This document shows, in pieces, positions 1-7,238 of a DNA stretch of 9,651 bases. Source of the DNA: Deltaproteobacteria bacterium CG_4_8_14_3_um_filter_43_13. Its GTDB lineage: Bacteria > Desulfobacterota > UBA8473. Position 1 is the first letter of the stretch, and the number at the start of each line of letters is the position of its first letter. The stretch covers positions 1-9,651 of the forward strand of contig PFIF01000108.1 in assembly GCA_002782605.1 (NCBI GenBank). The letters are read 5' to 3'. The position numbers and the translations under genes are program-made. Below the pieces are notes generated by a model, which worked only from the letters and a program-made list of their open reading frames with translations, made no database searches and had not been told where the DNA came from.

Positions 1-1
1 A

Positions 2-676
2 ATAAAGGCTTTTAACCTCTCCGAGAAATATCGTCTTCCGGTTTTGATAATGACCGATGAGGTAGTGGGACATATGGCAGAAAAGGTTATCATCCCACCA
101 TCCAACCGGATCGAAATCTATCCCCGTCGGATAACGAAGCTCCCTCCGGAAGAATATCTGCCATACCTTCCTGATGAAGATATGGTGGCTCCCATGGTGG
201 GAATCGGCGAAGGATACCACATACACTCTACAGGCTTAACGCACGATAAAAAGGGATACCCTGTTATATCCGCTCCTGTTCAGAAGGAAATGATAGACAG
301 GCTGGTCTGTAAGATCCGAAACAATGTGGATGATATAGTTGAATATCAGGAGATTGAGACAGCGGATGCTGAAATAATTATTGTCGCCTATGGCATATCG
401 GTACGACCCGCACAAAAGGCTTTAGAACTGGCAAGAGAGAAAGGAATCAAGTGCGGAATGTTGAAACTGACTACTATATGGCCATTCGCCGAGAAAAAGA
501 TCATTGAATTGGCATCTCAGGTTAAAGGATTCGTTGTGCCTGAGATAAATTATGGCCAGATATCTCTGGAAGTGGAACGGTGTTCGGCAGGTCATGCAAA
601 AACTATTCTGGTAAAGCATGCAGGCGGAGCCATTTTTAATCCTGATGAAATCCTTGAGGCGGTTGAAAAATTATGA
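2..676 (+). CDS. korA: 2-oxoacid:ferredoxin oxidoreductase (2-oxoglutarate synthase type) alpha subunit, C-terminal part
   Basis: This is the 3' part of the alpha subunit of a CoA-dependent 2-oxoacid:ferredoxin oxidoreductase, which oxidatively decarboxylates a 2-oxoacid such as 2-oxoglutarate to an acyl-CoA while reducing ferredoxin. The frame is open from the first bases of the window and has no credible start, so the gene begins upstream. About 224 residues are visible, against roughly 370-380 for a full-length KorA-type subunit. Visible signatures are the stretch I-M-T-D-E-V-V-G-H-M, the H-I-H-S-T-G-L-T-H-D segment typical of the KorA/VorB group, and a C-terminal PFOR-domain-II-like part (V-A-Y-G-I-S-V-R, then L-K-L-T-T-I-W-P-F, and G-Q-I ending in G-G). 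The stop overlaps the korB start by ATGA. The missing N-terminal part would carry the pyrimidine-binding TPP domain. The substrate is inferred from family resemblance; branched-chain or other 2-oxoacids are possible. Confidence 0.93.
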   Translation: MKAFNLSEKYRLPVLIMTDEVVGHMAEKVIIPPSNRIEIYPRRITKLPPEEYLPYLPDEDMVAPMVGIGEGYHIHSTGLTHDKKGYPVISAPVQKEMIDRLVCKIRNNVDDIVEYQEIETADAEIIIVAYGISVRPAQKALELAREKGIKCGMLKLTTIWPFAEKKIIELASQVKGFVVPEINYGQISLEVERCSAGHAKTILVKHAGGAIFNPDEILEAVEKL

Positions 677-1536
677 AAAAACAGGGAGATGAAGAGTTGA
701 ATGGAATGCCGGGAAGGCACCCTTTGAGTTCTCTCCTGCGAGAGGACAGAATGCCTCACATCTGGTGCCCCGGCTGTGATATCGGAACGGTATTTTCAAG
801 CTGTCTTACTGCTATCCACGAATCAAAGATAGACTATAACAATTTTGCCATGGTATCTGGAATAGGCTGCACCGGAAGGGCTGCCGGGTATATTAAACTC
901 GATTCTTTTCATACCACCCACGGCAGGGCAATACCCTTTGCCACCGGTCTTAAAATAGCCAAACCCAGGATGAAGATAATTGTCTTCAGCGGTGACGGGG
1001 ACCTCTTTACCATCGGGGGGAATCATTTTATTCATGCCGCTCGCAGAAACATTGATTTGACAGTTATATGCGTCAATAATTTTACCTATGGGATGACAGG
1101 CGGGCAGGTAGCCTCTACCACCCCTTTTAATTCCAAAACAAGTACGACCCCACAGGGAAACTTTGAAAAACCATTTAATCTGCCTTATATGGCCGCTGCC
1201 GCTGGCGCTGTTTACGTTTCCAGGTGGACTACCCTCCACGTAAGACGTCTTACCGGTTCCATCGTGGAGGCATTTAATAAGAAAGGTTTCTCTTTTATTG
1301 AGGTAGTATCATCGTGTCCTACCTCCTTTGGCAGAAGAAATAAACTGGGGTCACCCCTTGATATAATACAGCATTTTCACAAAATCAGTGTAATCCAGAA
1401 TGGCATCCATCCCAAGGATGCCAACCTGGACATAAGCAAGGAGATTGTAGTTGGCAAATTTGTAGATACGGAAGCACCTACATTCTTTGACCTGTTAGAA
1501 AAGATATATCCTCCTGAAACAGAGAAAGGGGCATGA
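673..1536 (+). CDS. korB: 2-oxoacid:ferredoxin oxidoreductase (2-oxoglutarate synthase type) beta subunit
   Basis: This is the TPP- and [4Fe-4S]-binding beta subunit that pairs with KorA. The 287 residues are normal for the family. The N-terminal W-C-P-G-C (Cys32, Cys35), the G-I-G-C (Cys66) and a late Cys (S-S-C-P, Cys215) match the four cysteines that hold the proximal [4Fe-4S] cluster in OFOR beta subunits. The Mg/TPP diphosphate signature is G-D-G-D at 108-111, followed by I-G-G-N-H and then N-N-F-T-Y-G-M-T-G-G-Q at about 135-145. The residue after W-C-P-G-C is Asp, where most homologues have Gly. The ATG at 673 overlaps the korA stop as ATGA, pointing to translational coupling, with a weak GAGGCGG about 10 nt upstream. 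The next in-frame ATGs, slightly downstream, are possible but less likely. The protein is cytosolic, with no signal peptide or membrane segment. Confidence 0.95.
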   Translation: MKKQGDEELNGMPGRHPLSSLLREDRMPHIWCPGCDIGTVFSSCLTAIHESKIDYNNFAMVSGIGCTGRAAGYIKLDSFHTTHGRAIPFATGLKIAKPRMKIIVFSGDGDLFTIGGNHFIHAARRNIDLTVICVNNFTYGMTGGQVASTTPFNSKTSTTPQGNFEKPFNLPYMAAAAGAVYVSRWTTLHVRRLTGSIVEAFNKKGFSFIEVVSSCPTSFGRRNKLGSPLDIIQHFHKISVIQNGIHPKDANLDISKEIVVGKFVDTEAPTFFDLLEKIYPPETEKGA

Positions 1537-2096
1537 TTGTGACCGCAAAGATTTACCACGAGATTACCATCAGTGGATTCGGGGGACAGGGCATCGTCCT
1601 GAATGGCAGTATACTGGGTAAGGCAGCGGCTATCTATGATAAAACAAATGCCACTTTTGTACAATCCTATGGGCCTGAAGCCAGAGGAGGCGCCTGCTCT
1701 GCCCAGGTAATTGTTTCTGACACCATTATCTCTTATCCTTATGTGCATCAGCCCTCGATATTGATCGCCATGTCACAGGAAGGCTATGAAAGCAATATTG
1801 ATTCCATTAAGGATGGCGGTATGCTTTTAACAGATTCAGATTTAGTGAAGCAAAGAGATGTGGGAAAAAGATATCTATCATACTCCATTCCTGCCAGCCG
1901 TATTGCTGAGAAGATGGGAAATAAGATGATGGCAAATATAGTGATGCTGGGATTCCTGGCATCCTTCTCCAATGTTGTTACTACCGAGTCTCTGAAGAAG
2001 GCGATTTTTGATTCTGTTCCAAAGGGGACTGAAGAAAAAAATTTAGGGGCATTTGAGGCTGGGTATGAGTATGGAAGCAAAGAGAAGCAGGGGTAG
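1533..2096 (+). CDS. korC: 2-oxoacid:ferredoxin oxidoreductase gamma subunit
   Basis: This is the gamma subunit (POR gamma domain, PF01558-type) that completes the alpha-beta-gamma oxidoreductase and helps bind CoA. The 187 residues fit the family. The N-terminal I-S-G-F-G-G-Q-G-I (about residues 13-21) and the S-Y-G-P-E-A-R-G-G motif (about 45-53) are the hallmark sequences, followed by an M-A-N-I-V-M-L-G-F segment near residue 135. The ATG overlaps the korB stop by four bases (ATGA). A purine run AAAGGGG ends one base before this ATG, so the in-frame GTG at 1539 has better ribosome-binding-site spacing and is an alternative start. No ferredoxin-like delta subunit gene is present on either side within the window. 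In KORs that have one it is often the first gene, so it may lie upstream. The operon position strongly supports function with the two preceding genes. Confidence 0.94.
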   Translation: MIVTAKIYHEITISGFGGQGIVLNGSILGKAAAIYDKTNATFVQSYGPEARGGACSAQVIVSDTIISYPYVHQPSILIAMSQEGYESNIDSIKDGGMLLTDSDLVKQRDVGKRYLSYSIPASRIAEKMGNKMMANIVMLGFLASFSNVVTTESLKKAIFDSVPKGTEEKNLGAFEAGYEYGSKEKQG

Positions 2097-2102
2097 ATTT
2101 CC

Positions 2103-5100
2103 ATGACCACAGAAAGCTATGGCGCCCTGATAATAGGGAGTAAGATTGAATCCCTTAAGGCTGCTTACGACCTGGCAACTATTGGGCACAGGGTGCTTTT
2201 AATAGAAGAGGAAGAGAAGCTGCAGGCATCCCTTGAAGACACAGAGATACTGCCTTCAGGGGTCAGGTCGTGGTATGCTATCCACCCGTTGCTCATGGCG
2301 GTACGCAGCCACCCCCTTGTTGATATAGTCACACTGTCAGTTGTTGATGAGATTCGACATTCCAAAGAAGGGTTTTCTGCATTTATTCGGAACAAACCCT
2401 ATTATGTAGATACAGAACTATGCTGCTTTTGCGGCCGCTGCAGAGAAATATGTCCTGTAGAATTGCCCGGGTCTTTAAAAAAGGCTGTAGATTGTATCTC
2501 GGAGAAGGGGATCCCTCGAACCTTTTTTATAGATAAACGCAAAAACCCGCCATGTCAGAAGGCATGTCCACTTGGAATCAATATCCAGGGGTATCTGTCC
2601 CTTATCGCCAGTGGGAAGTTCAGGGAAGCCCTGGACCTGATAAGAGAAAGCGCTCCCCTTGCGGGAATCCTTGGCAGGATATGTCATCATCCCTGCGAGC
2701 GTCAATGCCGAAGAAATGAGATAGATGAACCTCTTGCCATATGTTCACTGAAAAGGTTTGTGGCAGATTATGAATTGGAGAACCCGTGTCATGATTCAAG
2801 TACTGAACCCAAAGAAAGGCATCAGGAAAAAATAGCTATTATCGGTTCGGGACCTGCCGGACTGATGGCTGCCTGGGAGCTAACCAGATTGGGATACAGG
2901 GTTACCATATTTGAGACACTTCCCGTGGCAGGCGGAATGCTCCGCACGGTTATTGCAGGTTATCGTTTGCCCCAATCCATCCTGGATAAGGAAATTAATA
3001 CGTTAAAAGAGATGGGGATAGAGATAATTACTAACTGCCCCATCGGCAAAGATAAGAAGAGCATTGGTAGTCTCTTCGATGAAGGGTTTAAGGCAATTTT
3101 AATTGCTACGGGGGCAGATGTTAATAAGAATCTGGGGCTTGGTGGTGAGGAACTGGCAGGTGTTTACGACTCTATACCCTTTTTAAAAAGGATAAACCTT
3201 GGGGAAAGGCCAGCCACTGGAAAAAGGGCAGTTGTAATTGGCGGAGGCAACGCTGCTCTGGAATCAGCCAGGACTCTGCTGCGTCTGGGAGCCGATGAGG
3301 TAAATATCCTCTACCGACGCACCAGCGAAGAGACGCCAGGAGACAGAAATGAACTCTTACTGACTATGGAAGAGGGAATAAAGATCAATTATCTTGTGAC
3401 ACCCATAAGATTTATCGGGAAAGATGGCAGATTGACAGGGGTCAAATGCATACATATGGACCTTGGGGAAATAGAACCCGATGGAAGACGAAGACCGGTT
3501 CCCAAGAAAGGCTCTGAATTTATATTGGATGCCGATACTGCAATTGTGGCCATTGGACAGGAACCTGAACTTTCTTTTATTCATGAAGAAAGTCCCATAA
3601 GGATATCACAACACAGCACCATTAAGACGAACCGAGACTACCACACGGAACAAGAAGGGGTATTTGCTGCGGGGGATGTTGTTACCGGTTCGGCCACTGT
3701 AGTAGAGGCTATGGGGGCTGCCAAAAAGGCGGCGTTAGCCATTCATTGCCATCTCAGGGGGAAACCCTGGCGGGAAACAGAAGATCAGGATGAAACAAGG
3801 GGAGACTACGAGCCTGTAGACCCCAATACCCCCCATGCTTTCAGGCCACTTATGCCTGTTAGAGGAATAAAAGAGAGAAGGGATAATTTTGAGGAAGTAG
3901 AGTTTGGTTACACTAAAGAACAGGCTATCCAAGAAGCAAAGCGTTGTTTACAATGCGGGATATGCAGCGAATGTAAACAGTGTGAGATAGTATGTCAGAA
4001 CGTAGGGGCCGTAAATCATTCAGGGATAAAAAAACACACTGAATACCGTTTTCATGCAGTAGTCTCTCCCAGACCTTTGGCGGAAAAATTTGTATCGGTT
4101 TTGCCCGAAGAAAGGATATTTTGCGAAAGTGAATTCGGTGAAGGGAGAAGACTGGAAGAATCCCTTCTTCTGGGGGCCGGATTGGCCGGCAGGGCTGCGG
4201 CGTTTCTGACTTCTCAGATGGAGGTGATCCCAAAAGACTCGAAAAAACTATCTTCTTTATATAAAGAGGGGGTGAAAAGCGGGCTCTTTATATGTTCCTG
4301 TAACGAGAGTTCGGGCAATCCAGACGTAATGAATGAGCTGGCAAAATTTGGAGCTGGCTTTGATGAGGTGGTACATAGCGAGGTTTTACCCTCAGCCTGC
4401 CATCCAGATGGTGCCAGAATCCTGGCTGAAACCATAGAGGGAAAAGGAATTACCAGGGTAGTTCTGGCTGCCTGTTCTTGCTGTACCCTGGATATGATAT
4501 GTACTGCCTGCAACGACCAGCGTTTGCGCTGCAAGGGAAATCTTTTTAATAAACAGGGGCTTGATCCCTCTATATTCGAAATGATCAATCTAAAGAATTT
4601 CATGGCTACCAGGCGCAATATGGATTTACAGGGCGTCCTTGAAGGTGGGAAAAACATGATAGAATGCGCCCTATCCAGGGTAAAATTTCAGGAAAAACTA
4701 CCCGGTCAAGACGGAGACATGGCAAAGACCGTAGCCGTAATAGGAGCTACACTGGAGGGGTTGACAGCAAGCCTTGATCTGGAAAAGATGGGCTACCTGG
4801 TTTATCTGACAGATGAGAGAGACCCCCTGCTTGATAAAGATATTTCTGGAGAAGATAAACTTTATACCCCAATTATCGAGGATATTTGTGAGAGAATCAA
4901 TTCAGGGAGTATTGTTTATTTGCCATGGTTCCAGATGAAAGCCTTGGAGGGTCATCTTGGAAATTTCAGGATTGAATTTCTTGGTGCCGATCAGTCCCAT
5001 CTGAGGGTATCGGCTATACTATTTTCAGGTGTTGAACTAGAAAAGGTCCCTTTAACCGGCAACCTGTTAAGAAAGGGGTTCGCCCGCAGGACCCTTCCCG

Positions 5101-5495
5101 GGTTCCACAGTTTTTCTCCCTGGAGCACAGGGATTCCTGGTATCTTCAAGATGATGCTCCCCCCAGAAAACTCGTTTAATAAAAAAGGACTGCCCGGAAC
5201 AGCTGCAGCAGCAGAAGTGGCAGCCCTTTTGCAAAAGTCGGAGATCAGGACTAAGAATATAGTTGCACAGGTGGATCAGGACAGATGCCGGGGCTGTAGT
5301 CATTGTCTTGAGGCATGTCCCTTTGCAGCGATAGAGATGCTAGGAGACGCCATAGAGGATAGAAAGTCAAGCATCATTGAAATGCACTGTCAGGGCTGTG
5401 GCACCTGCCTTTCCGTGTGTCCTACAGGGGCAGTGGATACCATTTATAAGACTGAAAAACAGATAGAAGAATTGATTGAAGTGATGTTAAGATGA
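2103..5495 (+). CDS. Large chimeric FAD/NADPH iron-sulfur oxidoreductase: GltD/NfnB-like module embedded in HdrA-like segments
   Basis: This 1130-residue cytosolic flavin and iron-sulfur protein is predicted to move electrons between NAD(P)H and the Hdr proteins encoded next to it. In order: an HdrA-like first segment (1-145) with a degenerate Rossmann start (G-S-K-I-E-S at 12-17) and a ferredoxin motif C107-x2-C110-x2-C113-x3-C117-P; a GltD/DPD-type Fer4_20 helical domain (about 146-240; Cys151, 155, 194, 198, 202); FAD loop G-S-G-P-A-G at 248-253; NADPH-site loop G-G-G-N-A-A at 380-385 with Y-R-R at 404-406; FAD closing motif A-A-G-D-V at 522-526; a Cys-rich stretch (Cys615, 618, 621, 624, 627, 631); an HdrA N-terminal-like domain (about 728-865; C-S-C and C-S-C-C); a second degenerate Rossmann start (G-A-T-L-E-G, 880-885); and two C-terminal [4Fe-4S] motifs (Cys1062-1072 and 1096-1106). 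AGGGG lies 9 nt before the ATG. It resembles the enlarged HdrA-like proteins, sometimes called HdrL, of sulfate reducers; that name is from memory. NADPH preference is inferred from the Y-R-R. Confidence 0.85.
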   Translation: MTTESYGALIIGSKIESLKAAYDLATIGHRVLLIEEEEKLQASLEDTEILPSGVRSWYAIHPLLMAVRSHPLVDIVTLSVVDEIRHSKEGFSAFIRNKPYYVDTELCCFCGRCREICPVELPGSLKKAVDCISEKGIPRTFFIDKRKNPPCQKACPLGINIQGYLSLIASGKFREALDLIRESAPLAGILGRICHHPCERQCRRNEIDEPLAICSLKRFVADYELENPCHDSSTEPKERHQEKIAIIGSGPAGLMAAWELTRLGYRVTIFETLPVAGGMLRTVIAGYRLPQSILDKEINTLKEMGIEIITNCPIGKDKKSIGSLFDEGFKAILIATGADVNKNLGLGGEELAGVYDSIPFLKRINLGERPATGKRAVVIGGGNAALESARTLLRLGADEVNILYRRTSEETPGDRNELLLTMEEGIKINYLVTPIRFIGKDGRLTGVKCIHMDLGEIEPDGRRRPVPKKGSEFILDADTAIVAIGQEPELSFIHEESPIRISQHSTIKTNRDYHTEQEGVFAAGDVVTGSATVVEAMGAAKKAALAIHCHLRGKPWRETEDQDETRGDYEPVDPNTPHAFRPLMPVRGIKERRDNFEEVEFGYTKEQAIQEAKRCLQCGICSECKQCEIVCQNVGAVNHSGIKKHTEYRFHAVVSPRPLAEKFVSVLPEERIFCESEFGEGRRLEESLLLGAGLAGRAAAFLTSQMEVIPKDSKKLSSLYKEGVKSGLFICSCNESSGNPDVMNELAKFGAGFDEVVHSEVLPSACHPDGARILAETIEGKGITRVVLAACSCCTLDMICTACNDQRLRCKGNLFNKQGLDPSIFEMINLKNFMATRRNMDLQGVLEGGKNMIECALSRVKFQEKLPGQDGDMAKTVAVIGATLEGLTASLDLEKMGYLVYLTDERDPLLDKDISGEDKLYTPIIEDICERINSGSIVYLPWFQMKALEGHLGNFRIEFLGADQSHLRVSAILFSGVELEKVPLTGNLLRKGFARRTLPGFHSFSPWSTGIPGIFKMMLPPENSFNKKGLPGTAAAAEVAALLQKSEIRTKNIVAQVDQDRCRGCSHCLEACPFAAIEMLGDAIEDRKSSIIEMHCQGCGTCLSVCPTGAVDTIYKTEKQIEELIEVMLR

Positions 5496-5983
5496 AACAT
5501 AAAATCAAGTTCTCACCCCCACCCTCCCCTCCCCCTTCAAGGGGGAGGGTTTGGGAGGGGGTAAAAAAAGGAAATTCCTATACTATCAAGGTGCTGGCCT
5601 TTTTATGTAACTGGGCTCCATGGTCATGCTACACCGGTATGGGGGAATTGGGGATGCCTATTCCAGGAGAAGTCAATGTTATAAGGGTTATGTGTGCCGG
5701 TCGTGTCAACACTGCTCTTCTACTGAAGGCATTTGAAAAAGGGGCAGATGGGGTTTTAATTGTAGGGTGCAGGATAGACAACTGCCAGAATGGGACCGGC
5801 CCAGAAGTGGCTTTGAAAAACATTGAGCATACTTACGAAATATTGAATCTGTTGGGATTGAAAAAAGAGAGGCTTCAGTTTAAGTATTACTTAGCCCATG
5901 AATCTGAGAAACTCTCTTCTGACTTACATGAGTTTGTGAAACGGATAGAGGGTCTGGGGCAAACCCCAATCTCTGGAAAGTGA
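5492..5983 (+). CDS. mvhD: MvhD/FlpD-like hydrogenase iron-sulfur subunit family protein with repeat-encoded N-terminal extension
   Basis: This is a small FlpD/MvhD family (PF02662-type) protein. In methanogens MvhD carries a [2Fe-2S] cluster and passes electrons from hydrogenase or formate dehydrogenase to HdrA. Here it probably links HdrA-type flavoproteins, since no hydrogenase gene is near. Of 163 residues, the family homology starts at about residue 33 (K-V-L-A-F-L-C-N-W). Cysteines are Cys39, Cys46, Cys68 (V-M-C-A-G-R-V), Cys93 and Cys98 (G-C-R-I-D-N-C). The usual C-N-W-C spacing is replaced by C-N-W-A-P-W-S-C. Residues 8-24, rich in Pro at first and then in Arg/Gly, are encoded by a palindromic repeat and have no family counterpart. 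The ATG at 5492 overlaps the preceding stop as ATGA but has only a weak ribosome-binding site, consistent with coupling. The in-frame GTG at 5591 would start inside the conserved core and is the only other option. The core assignment is firm; the N-terminus is uncertain. Confidence 0.87.
   Translation: MKHKIKFSPPPSPPPSRGRVWEGVKKGNSYTIKVLAFLCNWAPWSCYTGMGELGMPIPGEVNVIRVMCAGRVNTALLLKAFEKGADGVLIVGCRIDNCQNGTGPEVALKNIEHTYEILNLLGLKKERLQFKYYLAHESEKLSSDLHEFVKRIEGLGQTPISGK
5515..5562 (+). repeat. GC-rich palindromic repeat (REP/RPE-like), copy 1, inside the mvhD reading frame
   Basis: This is a nested inverted repeat of about 48 bp. The inner stem is 9 bp (5527-5535 with 5541-5549, CCCTCCCCC with GGGGGAGGG) around a TTCAA loop. 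An outer stem pairs 5515-5524 (ACCCCCACCC) with 5553-5562 (GGGAGGGGGT) with one mismatch. The 24-base core 5527-5550 matches 21 of 24 bases at 7214-7237, so it is a repeated element, not chance composition. It is read in frame as residues 8-24 of the MvhD-like protein and adds no stop codon. Strongly biased C-then-G composition of this kind is typical of dispersed palindromic elements in many bacterial genomes. Its abundance elsewhere in this genome cannot be judged here. Confidence 0.8.
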
Positions 5984-5995
5984 GAGTTGGTGGAA

Positions 5996-7150
5996 ATGTC
6001 TAATTCTAATAAAAGTCTGACCTTAATCATCAAAGAATCCGGCATCTACCAATGTCTTGATTGTGGCAAATGTACTGGCGCCTGTCCAATAGCGGAAACA
6101 GGAAAGGCATTTTCTCCAAGACTCGCTGCGAATAAAATCATAGAGAAAGGCGATAACGATCCTTATGTACAGGAATTTATCTGGGCTTGTCTGACCTGTG
6201 GCAGGTGTGATGGCAGATGCCCCTCAGGGGTTAAATTTTCGGATTTTGTACGGATGCTGAGGGAACGTTGGATTGATTCAGGCAAATCTGGCATTTACAG
6301 CCACGGCGGGGCAATGCTTTCATTAATGAGGATGATGTCATCACCCGGTATAAGGCAGAATCGCTTAGGGTTCCTTCCTCCGGAGATAAAGACCCAATCG
6401 AGAGGCAAGGTTCTCTATTTCGTTGGCTGCTTACCATATTTCGATGTGTTTTTTAAAAATCTTGACTTACATACAGTTCAGATAGCCAAAGATTCTCTAA
6501 AAATCCTTAACCATTGCAATATTGAGCCTGTTGTATTGGACGATGAAAGGTGCTGCGGTCACGACCTCTTTTGGGCAGGGGATCAAAAGGGTTTTGCCAG
6601 GCTTGCAAAAGAGAGCTATGAGGAGATCAAAGACCATGGAGTAGAGGAAATTATCACCTCCTGTCCGGAGTGTCTCTATACGTTCAAAGAAATATTCCCC
6701 AAGGTACTCCAAAACTTTGATCTCAGGGCAACCCATATTTATGAGTCAATTGACAGGGAATTAATCAGCGGAAACAATAGTCTTAGCCTTAAACCCCTGC
6801 CCTTGCAGGTCACCTTTAAGGATTCGTGTCGTCTGAGCCATTATAGGGATGTCTCTCAGATATTCAGGAAACTATTAGGACAAATCCCACGATTAAACAT
6901 CAGAGAAACGCCTGACTCAGAAATCGGGAATATCTGCTGTGGAACATCTGCATGGGTAGGCTGTGGCGAACATTCCAAGAAGATACAGATAAAACGTCTG
7001 AAGGAGACCATAGCTGCGGGAAGTCAGCTATTGGTGAGTTCTTGTCCTAAATGTCTGATACACCTGCAATGTACCATGAATGATTTCGGTTATAATGAGA
7101 GATTAAAGATAAAGGATGCGGTATCGCTTTTTGCGGACGCACTGGAGTAG
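5996..7150 (+). CDS. hdrCB: Fused HdrC-HdrB (HdrD-like) heterodisulfide reductase subunit with two CCG domains
   Basis: This is a single-chain fusion of an HdrC-like ferredoxin domain and an HdrB-like catalytic domain, arranged as in HdrD. In Hdr the CCG domains hold non-cubane [4Fe-4S] clusters that reduce a disulfide (CoM-S-S-CoB in methanogens); in a bacterium the substrate is unknown. Residue numbers count from an upstream TTG at 5987. The N-terminus has two [4Fe-4S] motifs, C23-x2-C26-x2-C29-x3-C33-P and C68-x2-C71-x2-C74-x3-C78-P. Two complete CCG domains follow: Cys148, Cys189-Cys190-Gly, C226-P-E-C229; and Cys281, Cys317-Cys318-Gly, C353-P-K-C356. These spacings agree with the CX31-39CCX33-38CxxC consensus, so both clusters should form. 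There is no transmembrane segment, so it is cytosolic. Starts at TTG 5987, GTG 5990 and ATG 5996 are all in frame; ATG is preferred, with GAG about 9 nt upstream. The gene begins within about 15 bp of the mvhD stop, consistent with one operon and an Hdr-type complex with HdrA. Confidence 0.92.
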   Translation: MSNSNKSLTLIIKESGIYQCLDCGKCTGACPIAETGKAFSPRLAANKIIEKGDNDPYVQEFIWACLTCGRCDGRCPSGVKFSDFVRMLRERWIDSGKSGIYSHGGAMLSLMRMMSSPGIRQNRLGFLPPEIKTQSRGKVLYFVGCLPYFDVFFKNLDLHTVQIAKDSLKILNHCNIEPVVLDDERCCGHDLFWAGDQKGFARLAKESYEEIKDHGVEEIITSCPECLYTFKEIFPKVLQNFDLRATHIYESIDRELISGNNSLSLKPLPLQVTFKDSCRLSHYRDVSQIFRKLLGQIPRLNIRETPDSEIGNICCGTSAWVGCGEHSKKIQIKRLKETIAAGSQLLVSSCPKCLIHLQCTMNDFGYNERLKIKDAVSLFADALE

Positions 7151-7164
7151 CGGGATGTCCCTTT

Positions 7165-7188
7165 AACAGCGCACTTAAGTGCGCTGTT
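7165..7188. repeat. Perfect 24-bp palindrome in the hdrCB-hdrA gap
   Basis: AACAGCGCAC, then TTAA, then GTGCGCTGTT form a perfect inverted repeat. As RNA it would be a 10-bp stem closed by a four-base loop. It begins 14 bases after the hdrCB stop. There is no U-run after either arm (GTCGCT follows on the plus strand), so it is not a standard intrinsic terminator. It could be an mRNA-stabilising or processing hairpin, a site for a dimeric regulator, or part of a dispersed repeat. Function cannot be decided from one copy. Confidence 0.75.
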
Positions 7189-7213
7189 GTCGCTATGAAT
7201 TGTTACAAATATT

Positions 7214-7237
7214 CCCTCCCTCTTGATGGGGGAGGGT
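7214..7237 (+). repeat. GC-rich palindromic repeat, copy 2, just upstream of hdrA
   Basis: This is a 9-bp stem, CCCTCCCTC (7214-7222) with GGGGGAGGG (7228-7236 by span, one base of slack), closed by a TTGAT-type loop and including one G-U pair in RNA. It matches the core of the copy inside mvhD at 21 of 24 positions. Here the element is intergenic and shorter, without the outer arms. It ends two bases before the AGGAG ribosome-binding site of hdrA, so a folded hairpin could influence ribosome access. Confidence 0.75.
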
Positions 7238-7238
7238 G

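Noticed and set aside
823..1239. Minus-strand open frames across the window (for example this 138-residue one).
   Set aside because: All lie opposite well-supported plus-strand genes, and none shows a recognisable protein motif.
5526..5562. G-quadruplex from the G-runs of the mvhD repeat.
   Set aside because: The G-runs pair perfectly with adjacent C-runs, so a hairpin is the simpler structure; the G-rich composition alone is not evidence of a functional quadruplex.
5513..5564. Pro/Arg/Gly-rich N-terminus of the MvhD-like protein as a signal or targeting peptide.
   Set aside because: It is the translation of a palindromic repeat, has no hydrophobic core, and the family is cytosolic.
7165..7200. 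Rho-independent terminator between hdrCB and hdrA.
   Set aside because: The stem is strong, but no T-run follows on either strand and the loop is a symmetric palindrome. Kept as a palindrome of unknown role.
7187..7216. A sigma-70 type promoter for hdrA in the AT-richer stretch with TTGTCG and TACAAAT.
   Set aside because: The two hexamer-like sequences are only about 11 bp apart and both are weak; not supportable by eye.
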